This document shows positions 46,844 to 55,396 of a stretch of DNA of 59,694 nt, piece after piece (positions within the stretch are counted from its first letter, which is position 1; each line of letters opens with the position of its first letter). Origin of the DNA: Ignavibacteriales bacterium. GTDB taxonomy: Bacteria > Bacteroidota > Ignavibacteria > Ignavibacteriales > Ignavibacteriaceae. The stretch spans positions 1 through 59,694 of the forward strand of contig JAGUYG010000026.1 in assembly GCA_020061465.1 (NCBI GenBank). The letters are read 5' to 3'. The notes beneath the pieces are model-generated. The model was not told the origin of the DNA, did not search any database, and was given only the letters and a program-made list of their open reading frames with translations. The position numbers were made by a program, and so were the translations under genes.

Positions 46844-48307
46844 ATGAAGCCGACAATTTTATTAATGACTGCGTTAGCTTTTTACAGCACTGTCTACTCG
46901 CAACAACTTCAGCCGCATGCGGGGGGTGAATACAATCTCAAAGCAATAAATGAACCTTGTTTAAGTGAACAGCAGAGAGAAGAAATAATTCAGCAAAATA
47001 AAGCTGCAATAAATGAACTTCGAACTTTGGGTAAAATTCCCGGAAAAACTTTAACTAACACGCTAATCTTTCCATTAAAATTAAAAAACGGATTAACCGA
47101 TCCCGGATTTTATGGTATTTCAGGCTTTGTAGATCACAATCCAAATTATCCAAATCAATTACTTGACTATAACAACGGCACCCGCACTTATGATCTTTCG
47201 AGCGGATATAATCATCAAGGCACAGACTTCTTCTTATGGCCCTTCAGTTGGTTTAAAATGGATAACGATGAAGTGGAAGTAATTGCTGCAGCAGATGGAA
47301 TAATTATAGGAAAGGAAGATGGTTATTTCGATAGGAACTGCGGTTTTAACAGTGATAATTGGAATGCAGTATATGTTCGGAATACTGACGGTTCAGTTAT
47401 GTGGTATGGTCATTTCAAGAAAAATACAACAACGAATAAAAGTGTCGGTCAGAATGTTTCGGCAGGTGAATATTTGGGAATAGTCGGCAGTTCCGGCTCA
47501 TCTACAGCTCCTCATTTACATCTCGAAGTTTATGACGCAAATTTCAATTTGATAGATCCATGGGCAGGTCCGGCAAACACAACTATTACCAGCTCCTGGT
47601 GGGTTAATCAAAAGCCATACTATGATTCAAAAGTTAATAAAGTTGCATCCCATTCTAAATGGCCGGTATTCCCTGATTGTCCTCAGCAGGAAGTTCTGTA
47701 CTATAAAAACGAATTTGCACCGGGTGACACAATTTATTTGGTCACTTACTATCAAGACCAATTGCAAGGACAAGTAAGCTCGTATCAAATCTTAATGCCG
47801 GATAATATTGTTTGGCATCAATGGACACATTCAATGAACGTATCACATTATGCTGCATCCTGGTGGGGCTGGTGGTGGAGGCTTCCCTCAAACGCTGCGT
47901 TGGGCGATTGGACATTTAGCGTTGTTTTTAACGGAAATTTATATTCGCATAAATTTAAAGTGACCAATAATCCTACCAGCGTTGATGAAGAGTCCAGAGG
48001 ACTGAATTTTTATCTTTCACAAAACTATCCCAACCCTTTTAATCCAGGTACAATCATCAATTACCAAATTCCATCTGTAGAGACGAGGTCGGAAAGATCC
48101 TTCGGACATGCCTCGTTTCAGCAGCACGTAACACTTAAAGTTTACGACATACTTGGAAGAGAAGTAGAAACACTCGTAGACGAAGTAAAAGAACCGGGCA
48201 GCTACAAAGTTGAGTGGAAGCCGGGCTCCTTATCAAGCGGAATATATTTCTACCAGTTACGCGCCGGAGAATTTATTCAGACTAAGAAGATGCAGTTGAT
48301 CAAGTAA
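46844..48307 (+). CDS. T9SS-exported M23-type metallopeptidase
   Basis: 487 residues from the ATG at 46844 (MKPTILLMTALAFYSTVYSQ), which has GGGCGGG upstream; the longer frame starts from TTG. The M23 domain has the full zinc set: H124 and D128 (HQGTD), and H224/H226 in APHLHLEVYD, with WYGHFKKN between. An Ig/beta-rich segment (FAPGDTIYLVTYYQD...) and a T9SS sorting domain follow. The latter carries the same palindromic insert as its neighbour and shares about 250 bases of near-identity with it. Likely an extracellular cell-wall or protein endopeptidase. Confidence 0.9.
   Translation: MKPTILLMTALAFYSTVYSQQLQPHAGGEYNLKAINEPCLSEQQREEIIQQNKAAINELRTLGKIPGKTLTNTLIFPLKLKNGLTDPGFYGISGFVDHNPNYPNQLLDYNNGTRTYDLSSGYNHQGTDFFLWPFSWFKMDNDEVEVIAAADGIIIGKEDGYFDRNCGFNSDNWNAVYVRNTDGSVMWYGHFKKNTTTNKSVGQNVSAGEYLGIVGSSGSSTAPHLHLEVYDANFNLIDPWAGPANTTITSSWWVNQKPYYDSKVNKVASHSKWPVFPDCPQQEVLYYKNEFAPGDTIYLVTYYQDQLQGQVSSYQILMPDNIVWHQWTHSMNVSHYAASWWGWWWRLPSNAALGDWTFSVVFNGNLYSHKFKVTNNPTSVDEESRGLNFYLSQNYPNPFNPGTIINYQIPSVETRSERSFGHASFQQHVTLKVYDILGREVETLVDEVKEPGSYKVEWKPGSLSSGIYFYQLRAGEFIQTKKMQLIK
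48080..48119. repeat. In-frame palindromic insert in T9SS domain, copy 2
   Basis: Same 40-base palindrome as 46414-46453, offset by 1666 bases, in the same reading frame and position of the sorting domain. Confidence 0.75.
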
Positions 48308-48395
48308 GATTTAGGTTAAACGTCAAATTTATCCATCGGCTTAACACCTGTTTATCCTCATTAGTTTGAACAAATGCTAATCTATGTTTCATTAG

Positions 48396-48496
48396 TGAGG
48401 CGTATCTAAAAAGGTCTTATTTGGAAATTTTATTTTCGAATATTCTGAATAATCGAAACATTTCTTTAATGAAAATACCTTTTTAGAGAAGACTCA
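48396..48496. mobile_element. MITE-like element, copy 1 (101 bp)
   Basis: The ends are TGAG-N5-TCTAAAAAGGT and its inverted match ACCTTTTTAGA-N5-CTCA. The interior is AT-rich with no coding potential. A second copy, inverted and about 80 percent alike by eye, lies at 56615-56717. I could not define a clear target duplication. It sits 89 bases past the second M23 gene. Between it and the next gene is a C-rich stretch (48571-48599). Confidence 0.65.
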
Positions 48497-48653
48497 TTAA
48501 TAATTCGCAACTAAAATTAAATGAGGGTGGAGTTCTGACAACAAACAAATTTCTATCCTTTGAACAAACAACCCCCAACCTCCCACCTCCAACCACCCGA
48601 TTATCCCCTTGAATTGCGAAAAGTTATTATTAAGTTTGAAAATAAAAATTGCT

Positions 48654-49910
48654 ATGAAAATTAAACTTGCTCTCTTCGTTTTAATATTTCTTTCAAGCTT
48701 GTTTGCACAACGACAGGCGCCGCCGATTTTTTACCACACCATTTCTTTTACCGGTGAAGCAGATGATAGAGTATTTTTTCTCTATAAAATTCCCCACAAT
48801 GTATTAGTCTTCCAAAGAAATGGCGATAACTATAAGGCATCATACAGCTTTAACATTGAGATAGGTGACTCACAGCAGAACCATGTAACCCGGCGCCTGA
48901 TCAATAAGCAAGTAGTGGTTCAAGATTTTGAACAAACAAACAATAGAGAACTCTATTCCGAAGGATTATTTGAGCTGAATCTGCCCTGGGTAAATCTAAA
49001 CCTCATCCCTATTTTTACGGATTTAAATTCTAAAAATGAAATAAAGCTCCCGCCTTTAATTGTAAATGAACGGTTATCGGTTGATACAAAATTTAAACAG
49101 CCGATAGTTTTAAGCAGCCAAACAATTTCATGCGGCGAAACGGACGGAAAAATCTTACCTAACTTTTCAGGTAATATTCCATTCGACGATCAGGAATACG
49201 ATTTAATAATTCCTGTTTACGATGAGGAGATGGATGAAATTTATATAAAGATCGTTCAGAAAGAGAAAGAGATTTATTCCGGTGTTGTGAATAACTTTAA
49301 CAAATCCAATATAATTCTTACCGAATGCAGCGAAAGAATTGCACTGATCGAATCTGATAATTCATTTAAGACGCGAAATTTTATTTTACCTCGTATTGTA
49401 AATAAGTTATCCGAAGGAGATGTTTCCATAATAATTGCCGCAGACAGTTTTGGTACTAAAAAGAAATCATTCTCATTACAGGTAAGATGGTTCAACAAAC
49501 CTCTTTCTCTTCGCAATAGAGAAACAGCTATAAAAACTTTAAGAATAATTGAAGATGAGGATGTTGTAAGGCAAATGCTCAGAAGCAAAACATCAGATTA
49601 CGATAAAGTAATTTCTGAATATTGGAAGAAATTAGACCCAACTCCCGATACCGAATACAATCCGTTGATGAACGAGTTCTATACCCGAGTTGATTATGCA
49701 TCGACTAACTTTACTCCGATAACAGATAAAAGCGGAATCGATACAGATAGAGGAAAAATTTATGTTCAGTACGGCAAACCGCAAAAAGTAGAACGAAGCT
49801 CAAACGAAAAAGGCAACGTAATGGAAATTTGGTTTTACCGGAATCCCGATCGTGTATTCATCTTTGTCGATAAAACCGGAACAGGCGAATTTTTCCTTTC
49901 GAGCAAATGA
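48654..49910 (+). CDS. GWxTD-domain exported protein
   Basis: 418 residues from the ATG at 48654 (MKIKLALFVLIFLSSLFAQ, a Sec signal); the longer frame uses a TTG. The C-terminal 100 residues fit the GWxTD domain known from FCB and related genomes: EYWKKLDPTPDTEYNPLMNEFYTRVDYASTNF...GIDTDRGKIYVQYGKPQKVE...EIWFYRNPDRVFIFVDKTGTGEFFL. The middle is beta-rich. Function of the family is not established. pdxA begins in an ATGA overlap. Confidence 0.85.
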   Translation: MKIKLALFVLIFLSSLFAQRQAPPIFYHTISFTGEADDRVFFLYKIPHNVLVFQRNGDNYKASYSFNIEIGDSQQNHVTRRLINKQVVVQDFEQTNNRELYSEGLFELNLPWVNLNLIPIFTDLNSKNEIKLPPLIVNERLSVDTKFKQPIVLSSQTISCGETDGKILPNFSGNIPFDDQEYDLIIPVYDEEMDEIYIKIVQKEKEIYSGVVNNFNKSNIILTECSERIALIESDNSFKTRNFILPRIVNKLSEGDVSIIIAADSFGTKKKSFSLQVRWFNKPLSLRNRETAIKTLRIIEDEDVVRQMLRSKTSDYDKVISEYWKKLDPTPDTEYNPLMNEFYTRVDYASTNFTPITDKSGIDTDRGKIYVQYGKPQKVERSSNEKGNVMEIWFYRNPDRVFIFVDKTGTGEFFLSSK

Positions 49911-50908
49911 TGAACAGATTTGTTTTTACCTGCGGAGATGTAAACGGAATCGGACCGGAGATTGTTCTTAAAGCGTTGAATAAAATTTCAACAAATGAAG
50001 ATTCGGAATTAATTTTTATTTGTCCCAAAAATGTTTTTGAATTCACAGCAGCATCGGTTCCTCCCTTATTCAACTTTGAATTCGTTAAGAGTCTTTCGGA
50101 AAAGCCTTCTTCAACAGTAAAAATAATACCGCTAAAAAATGTTAAGCAATCGATTGGAATTCCTACGCGCAAATCGGGAAAAACTGCTTTCAATTCAATC
50201 AGAAAAGCATTTGAGTTAACGATAGATTCCACAGTAAACGGAATGATAACAGCACCGATTTCTAAAACCGCGTTGAATTTAGCGGGAATAAGGTATCCCG
50301 GACACACAGAAATGATTGCATCCTGGTGCGGTACAAAAAATTATGCAATGATGTTTCTTTCAGATAAGATGAACGCCGCTCTCGTTACTATTCATGAACC
50401 GCTGAGACGCATATCAAAACTTCTGACAAAAAAATTAGTTTCAAGTAAAATTGATATTGCCGTTCAAGCACTCCAAAAAGATCTAAACATTACTAATCCC
50501 AAAATCGCAATTCTTGGATTAAATCCTCATGCCGGCGAAGTGGGGATTATCGGCAGGGAAGAGATCGAGATAATCGAACCGGTTATAAAAAAACATAAAT
50601 ATTCAAAATATCTTGATGGTCCGTTTTCGTCGGATGCTTTTTTTGCGAATAAATTATACGAGCAATTTGATTTGATAATCGCTATGTATCATGACCAAGG
50701 ATTAATCCCGTTCAAGCTGCTTAACTTTTCGAGCGGAGTTAATTACACAGCGGGTCTGCCGATTGTTCGTACCTCTCCCGACCATGGAACGGCTTACGAT
50801 ATAGCGGGAAAAAATAGTGCTGATGAATCGAGTCTGCTTCAAGCATTTAACTATGCAAAAAAAATTGTTCACAATCGAATGCTGAATGAAATCGAAACCA
50901 GGAAGTGA
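49907..50908 (+). CDS. pdxA: 4-hydroxythreonine-4-phosphate dehydrogenase
   Basis: A 333-residue NAD and metal-dependent enzyme of vitamin B6 synthesis. Marks: CGDVNGIGPEIVLKAL, TAPISKTALNLAG, YPGHTEMIASWCG, LGLNPHAGEVGIIGREE, GPFSSDAFF, MYHDQGLIPFKLL, TSPDHGTAYDIAGK. The start overlaps the GWxTD gene (ATGATG, either ATG usable). The next gene starts 23 bases before its end. Confidence 0.96.
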   Translation: MMNRFVFTCGDVNGIGPEIVLKALNKISTNEDSELIFICPKNVFEFTAASVPPLFNFEFVKSLSEKPSSTVKIIPLKNVKQSIGIPTRKSGKTAFNSIRKAFELTIDSTVNGMITAPISKTALNLAGIRYPGHTEMIASWCGTKNYAMMFLSDKMNAALVTIHEPLRRISKLLTKKLVSSKIDIAVQALQKDLNITNPKIAILGLNPHAGEVGIIGREEIEIIEPVIKKHKYSKYLDGPFSSDAFFANKLYEQFDLIIAMYHDQGLIPFKLLNFSSGVNYTAGLPIVRTSPDHGTAYDIAGKNSADESSLLQAFNYAKKIVHNRMLNEIETRK

Positions 50909-51623
50909 AACATACGGAGCGCTTACTCTCGTCTATAATCATTTGATGAAGATTGTTAGATATGACAGATGGGTTGAATACATTTTTCTTCTTTCAAAAG
51001 ATTATTTGCCAAATAATCCCTTAATTCTTGAGTTAGGCGGAGGGAATTGCAGGTTTGCAAATATTTTCAATAAATATTATTCAAGCATTATCGTAACGGA
51101 TAAATCACTGCAAATGTTATTGGGCGATGCAAAGCAAAAGCTAACAAAAGTTTGCTGCGATATGACGGCACTACCGTTTAAATCTAAATTTGATTTGATC
51201 TATTCCACCTTTGACAGCATAAATTACTTAACGTCAAAAAAAAGTTTAATAAAATTATTTGCCGGGGTCGAAAAGTTAATGACGGCTTCTTCTTTATTCA
51301 TGTTCGACGTAAGTTCAGAGCAAAATAGCCTAAAGTTTACTAGAGAACCGGTAAAGAAAGGCAGAACAAAGAAAATTTCTTATATGCAAAAGAGTACTTA
51401 TAACAAAAAGACCCGCATACACAAAAATATTTTCGAAATATTTATGCCGGATGGTTTTATTGTTAGAGAAATCCACAAACAGAAAATTTATCAGTTCGAA
51501 GATTATTTTAAAATAATTGACAAAACAAATTTGTATGTTGTCGATTGTCTTGAAGCATTTTCTTTTAAGAAAGGAAAAGCTTCATCCGAGAGAGTTCAAT
51601 TTATTTTGAAGAAAGCAAAGTGA
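50886..51623 (+). CDS. Class I SAM-dependent methyltransferase
   Basis: 245 residues. The SAM-binding motif I is LILELGGGNCRFANIF, followed by IIVTDKSLQMLLGDA and FDLIYSTFDSINYLTS. The C-terminal part is Lys-rich. The substrate is unknown. It overlaps pdxA by 23 bases and ftsE by GTGA, so it is part of one translationally coupled cluster. Confidence 0.85.
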   Translation: MKSKPGSETYGALTLVYNHLMKIVRYDRWVEYIFLLSKDYLPNNPLILELGGGNCRFANIFNKYYSSIIVTDKSLQMLLGDAKQKLTKVCCDMTALPFKSKFDLIYSTFDSINYLTSKKSLIKLFAGVEKLMTASSLFMFDVSSEQNSLKFTREPVKKGRTKKISYMQKSTYNKKTRIHKNIFEIFMPDGFIVREIHKQKIYQFEDYFKIIDKTNLYVVDCLEAFSFKKGKASSERVQFILKKAK

Positions 51624-52297
51624 TCATGTTATCTTTTAGCAATGTAGATTTTAGCTACCCCAATCAACCTGTTTTTACCGATTTAAATTTCGAATTAGAA
51701 CATGGAGAATTTACCTTTCTCATCGGTAAAAGCGGAGCGGGGAAGAGCACGCTGCTTCAATTGGTGTATATGAATATTTTACCAAACTCCGGAATTGTGC
51801 AGATAGGTAATTATGATTCCAAAACAATTAAACCGCGTGAACTGCCTTATTTAAGGAGAAAATTGGGAATTGTATTTCAAGAGTTCAGATTGTTAAACGA
51901 TAGAAATATTTACGAGAATTTATCTTTCGTATTGGAAGCTACAAACACGCCGCGCAAAGAAATTAAAAGAAGAGTGAACGATGCACTTACCGATGTCGGA
52001 CTCGTTCACAGGAGATACAGCATGCCTCTTGAGCTTTCCGGCGGCGAGCAGCAAAGGGTAGCAATTGCCAGGGCTGTATTGAATGATCCCATCCTTATTC
52101 TTGCCGATGAACCAACCGGTAACTTAGACCCTGATACATCAAGCGAAATTTTGGAAATCATCCGGAAGATTCATCAGCGTGGAACAGCAGTTTTATTTGC
52201 AACGCATAACTACGAAATAGTTAAGAAGGTAAATGCAAAAATTATAAAGCTTGAAGACGGTAAAGCTTATAAAGCCGTGCTCAAGCAGAAACCTTGA
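51620..52297 (+). CDS. ftsE: FtsE-like cell-division ABC ATPase
   Basis: 225 residues. Walker A is GKSGAGKST (36-44), Q-loop [20 protein letters not shown] (RLLxxRxxxENL is typical of FtsE), signature [14 protein letters not shown], Walker [14 protein letters not shown] and H-loop ATHN. With FtsX it activates cell-wall hydrolases at the septum. No ftsX follows; the next gene is convergent and overlaps by 17 bases. The start may be GTG at 51620 or ATG at 51626. Confidence 0.88.
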   Translation: MIMLSFSNVDFSYPNQPVFTDLNFELEHGEFTFLIGKSGAGKSTLLQLVYMNILPNSGIVQIGNYDSKTIKPRELPYLRRKLGIVFQEFRLLNDRNIYENLSFVLEATNTPRKEIKRRVNDALTDVGLVHRRYSMPLELSGGEQQRVAIARAVLNDPILILADEPTGNLDPDTSSEILEIIRKIHQRGTAVLFATHNYEIVKKVNAKIIKLEDGKAYKAVLKQKP

Positions 52298-52955
52298 TAG
52301 GATTTCCCGTTTTCTTTTCCAATTCAGTTAATATTTCCTTCGTAACCTCTTCGATTGAAAGCAATCCGTTTACCGAAACAACTTTATTTTGTTTTTTATA
52401 ATGGTCTAAAACGGGAGCGGTGCTTTGCTCGTAAATTTTCAATCTTTTACGTATCACTTCTTCTTTATCATCATCACGCTGATAAAAACTATTTTCGGCA
52501 CCGCATGCCGGGCATACAGATGTGTCTTTCAAATCATTCAGGCTAAAAATATTTCCGCAGTTTTTACACGCACGCCGGTTTGTAAGCCTGTTTACAATTT
52601 CATCTTCCTCTGCGGCAAGATGAATAAATAAAATATTAACAATATTAAGTTCGGCAAGAAGTTTGTCTAACGATTCAGCCTGTTTAATTGTTCGGGGAAA
52701 ACCGTCAAGGATAAATCCGTTCTTACATTTTGTACTCATAAGGGTTTCTCTAATAATTCCGATCATTATTTTATCCGAAACCAGCTCCCCGCTGTTCATT
52801 ATTTCCTGCGCCTGAATTCCTAAAGGAGTTTTGCTGCTTACGGCTTCGCGTAAAATATCCCCTGTAGAAATATGCGGAATTTTTAATTTTGAAGAGAGTA
52901 TTTTGGCTTGCGTCCCCTTACCGACTCCCGGGGAACCGAATAGAATAAGTCGCAT
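52281..52955 (-). CDS. adk: Adenylate kinase (zinc-lid type)
   Basis: 224 residues. The P-loop is GSPGVGKGT (7-15), the NMP region is HISTGDILREAVSSKTPLG, and GFILDGFPRTIKQAESLD follows. The LID contains a Cys4 zinc knuckle (CKNCG...CPACG). It interconverts ATP+AMP and 2 ADP. Its 3' end overlaps ftsE convergently. Confidence 0.97.
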   Translation of the reverse strand: MRLILFGSPGVGKGTQAKILSSKLKIPHISTGDILREAVSSKTPLGIQAQEIMNSGELVSDKIMIGIIRETLMSTKCKNGFILDGFPRTIKQAESLDKLLAELNIVNILFIHLAAEEDEIVNRLTNRRACKNCGNIFSLNDLKDTSVCPACGAENSFYQRDDDKEEVIRKRLKIYEQSTAPVLDHYKKQNKVVSVNGLLSIEEVTKEILTELEKKTGNPIKVSA

Positions 52956-53123
52956 TAAATTCCCAATATTTTATTGGCAAGTTATTATAATTAAGATTTT
53001 TAATCAACAATATGCTTTTAAGTAAAGTTCTTTGAACAATTAAAGCTGCAAAGTTTTGCATAGCAATCTGCAGTGTTGAAAAGGATTTTTGGATTTATTA
53101 GGATAATCTTCACAAAAGACTTC

Positions 53124-53585
53124 TTAATCACGAAGGTTATTGAAAAAAGCCTTTAATAATTTTTCGCTTTCTGACTGCAAAGCGCCGGAAGCGATTTTCG
53201 GTTTGTGGTTTAATTTTCCTTCTTCCGGAATATTATACACCGAGCCGCATGCACCAAACTTGGGATCAAATAAGGAAAAATTTATTGAACGAATCCTGGC
53301 AAAAATTAAAGCGCCGCTGCACATTACGCATGGCTCCATCGTAATGTAAATATCGCACTCATTCAACCGCCAATTTTGTAGATGATTTGCCGCTGAAGTG
53401 ATAGCAATCATTTCCGCATGTGCCGTCGGGTCTTTCAGCGTTTCAACTTGGTTATATCCGCGCCCAATTATTTTATTCTTTTGCACTATTACTGCACCGA
53501 CCGGCACCTCACCCATATCAAAGGCTTTTTCGGCTTCCTTTAGAGCTTCGATCATGTATTTAAATGCTTCTTCGGAAAAATTCAT
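53124..53585 (-). CDS. tadA: tRNA adenosine(34) deaminase
   Basis: 153 residues. The zinc-dependent deaminase motifs are TAHAEMIAI (HAE) and TMEPCVMCSGALIFARI (PCxxC). It makes inosine at the wobble position of tRNA-Arg(ACG). It overlaps the upstream lipoprotein gene by ATGA. Confidence 0.95.
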   Translation of the reverse strand: MNFSEEAFKYMIEALKEAEKAFDMGEVPVGAVIVQKNKIIGRGYNQVETLKDPTAHAEMIAITSAANHLQNWRLNECDIYITMEPCVMCSGALIFARIRSINFSLFDPKFGACGSVYNIPEEGKLNHKPKIASGALQSESEKLLKAFFNNLRD

Positions 53586-54172
53586 CTTACGCTGCCGAAT
53601 TCTTCAAGTATTTTTTCTGTTACCCAAACAGGATTTTTTAGGTTATAGTCATCAATCTTGTAAATCACTATTCCGTCCAGAGCAGGTATATCGATAAATT
53701 GATCACCGCTAATAGTAATAAAATAATTGCTAATCGGAAGCTGAATGGGTTTATCTAGTCCGTACGATTTCAAATTTTTTACAATCGCAATTAGAATAAT
53801 TTTATCGCCGATAGTTAGATAATGCAGCGGCTTATCGTAAGCACGTTGTTTAGGCAGCGGGTTATCGATGTTGATGTAATAAAAGCCGTAGTTCAAATCG
53901 AAGTAAGGATCGGCGTAGAAGAGAAATTCAGTCTTTCGTTCATCGATAAGATAACCTTTAAGTTCCAAATATTTTCCTTTGTAGAAGGAGATATTGTCTT
54001 TTAGATCCTCAAAATCTACTCCGCTCATTGCCGAATCACGGTATGCGGTAAGTAAATTATTCAATTTGGATTGATTGTCCACAGGCGATTGATAAAAAAG
54101 ATAATCCACCACAGAGCAGCCTGAAAGCAGCATTAATACAATTAACACTTTTATTTTCGTTCCTATTTGCAT
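53582..54172 (-). CDS. Lipoprotein of unknown function
   Basis: 196 residues with a lipoprotein signal (IKVLIVLMLLSGC, Cys about 19). The body is beta-rich (GKYLELKGYLIDERKTEFLFYADPYFDLNYGFYYINIDN, ...HYLTIGDKIILIAIVKNL), possibly an OB-like fold. I do not recognise the family. It is coupled to tadA by ATGA overlap, a pairing without obvious functional sense. Confidence 0.78.
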   Translation of the reverse strand: MQIGTKIKVLIVLMLLSGCSVVDYLFYQSPVDNQSKLNNLLTAYRDSAMSGVDFEDLKDNISFYKGKYLELKGYLIDERKTEFLFYADPYFDLNYGFYYINIDNPLPKQRAYDKPLHYLTIGDKIILIAIVKNLKSYGLDKPIQLPISNYFITISGDQFIDIPALDGIVIYKIDDYNLKNPVWVTEKILEEFGSVR

Positions 54173-54216
54173 TCTTATATTATTATATTAAAAATTTCAT
54201 ACGATTAATTTATAAT

Positions 54217-54372
54217 TTAATGTCCATAAATTACAGGGGAATCGGACAGGGTAGGTGGTTTGTCCAAAGGATCCTCGGATTGTTCGTTGTTTGTTGTTTG
54301 TGGAGTAGTGGCAGTAGTAAATTGTTTGTTGTCTGACATGGCTGCTATTTTTAAGATGCTTTCTTGATTCAT
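54217..54372 (-). CDS. Possible small protein, 51 residues
   Basis: An open frame from ATG 54372 (or the internal ATG at 54339) to TAA: MNQESILKIAAMSDNKQF..., then a Thr/Pro/Asn-rich stretch and ...LSDSPVIYGH. Low complexity, no clear ribosome-binding site and position in a repeat-bearing gap make it doubtful. Confidence 0.25.
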   Translation of the reverse strand: MNQESILKIAAMSDNKQFTTATTPQTTNNEQSEDPLDKPPTLSDSPVIYGH

Positions 54373-54460
54373 TATTAAATCATTATAAACGAAACCTAAA
54401 ATAGAAACAACACTTTCAAGCTGAAAAGTATATTCTTATAATATTTTGGATAATAATTTC

Positions 54461-54730
54461 ACCCCTTCAGGGTTTCAACTTCTCTTATTACAATTTTCTA
54501 TAATCATTACACCCTTTCGGGGTTAAATGATTCGAGCGGTGATTAAAACTAATCGGAACGATCCCGACCGAAGGTTCCTTAGGAAAAGCTTTCGGGAAAA
54601 GGACTAAAATCTCGAAGGGATGGTATAATTATAGCAAAACAATACCCCCATCCGTAAAATCCCGAAGGGATGATAGGATTATAACGAATACAACCAAAAT
54701 AAAACACAATCCCGAAGGGATGATATTATC
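54461..54730. repeat. Cluster of CCCGAAGGG-type short palindromic repeats
   Basis: Copies of a unit near ATCCCGAAGGGATGATATTAT occur at 54611, 54659 and 54709 (plus orientation) and at 54461 and 54511 (minus orientation, ACCCCTTCAGGGTT and ACACCCTTTCGGGGTT). TCCCGAAGGGA forms a small hairpin. Units are separated by irregular AT-rich DNA, so this is not a CRISPR. It occupies most of the gap between the lipoprotein gene and nusB. Confidence 0.75.
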
Positions 54731-54854
54731 TTTTGGTATTGACAGCAAAAAAAAACAAATCCTCAAAATTTTACATTACACATGATAGCTATGTCGTAAC
54801 TGTTAGAATTTCGTTTTAGAAATTTAGTTGATAAATAATATCAAATAATTTCTT

Positions 54855-54862
54855 TACATTTG
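54855..54862 (+). promoter_or_regulatory. Bacteroidetes-type -7 box candidate before nusB
   Basis: TACATTTG, the same octamer as at 9314, 45 bases before the nusB start. No well-spaced -33 element is evident. Confidence 0.3.
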
Positions 54863-54907
54863 CGTATAGAAAATTGTTCTTTAAGCAACCAATGATGTGT
54901 AATTGTT

Positions 54908-55396
54908 ATGTCGCAAATGTTTAAAAGAAGGATCGTAAGAGAAAAAGTTCTTCAAGTATTATATGCTTACGAGTTAAATTCTCAAGATAACAACTTAATA
55001 CAGGAAGAATTATTTTCCGAGATAACAGTGGAAGCCGATAAACAATTTGCTTACGACCTGGTTAACAGAGTAAAAATTTATCACTCGGATTTAGATTCAA
55101 AAATCAAAGCAAGAGTTGATAATTGGGAGATGAATAGAATCGCACTTATCGATAAAATATTATTAAGAATGGGAATCTGCGAGTTGTTGTATTTCCCGGA
55201 TATTCCACCGAAAGTATCAATAAACGAAGCAATAGAGATTGCAAAAATTTACAGCACAGCCGGCAGCGGTAAATTTATAAACGGAATACTTGATGCAATT
55301 CTGAGCGAAATAAAAAGCGAAGGAAAATTAAACAAGTCAGGCAGGGGATTAGTAGAAGAAACCATCTCGAAAACATCCCACAAACATGACCATTGA
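54908..55396 (+). CDS. nusB: Transcription antitermination factor NusB
   Basis: 162 residues, all-helical. Marks: RRIVREKVLQVLYAYEL, FAYDLVNRV, WEMNRIALIDKILLRMGICELLYFPDIPPKVSINEAIEIAKIYSTAGSGKFINGILDAI. It binds boxA RNA with NusE for antitermination on rRNA operons. The C-terminal 20 residues are a polar tail. The MFS gene overlaps its stop by one base (TGATG). Confidence 0.95.
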   Translation: MSQMFKRRIVREKVLQVLYAYELNSQDNNLIQEELFSEITVEADKQFAYDLVNRVKIYHSDLDSKIKARVDNWEMNRIALIDKILLRMGICELLYFPDIPPKVSINEAIEIAKIYSTAGSGKFINGILDAILSEIKSEGKLNKSGRGLVEETISKTSHKHDH

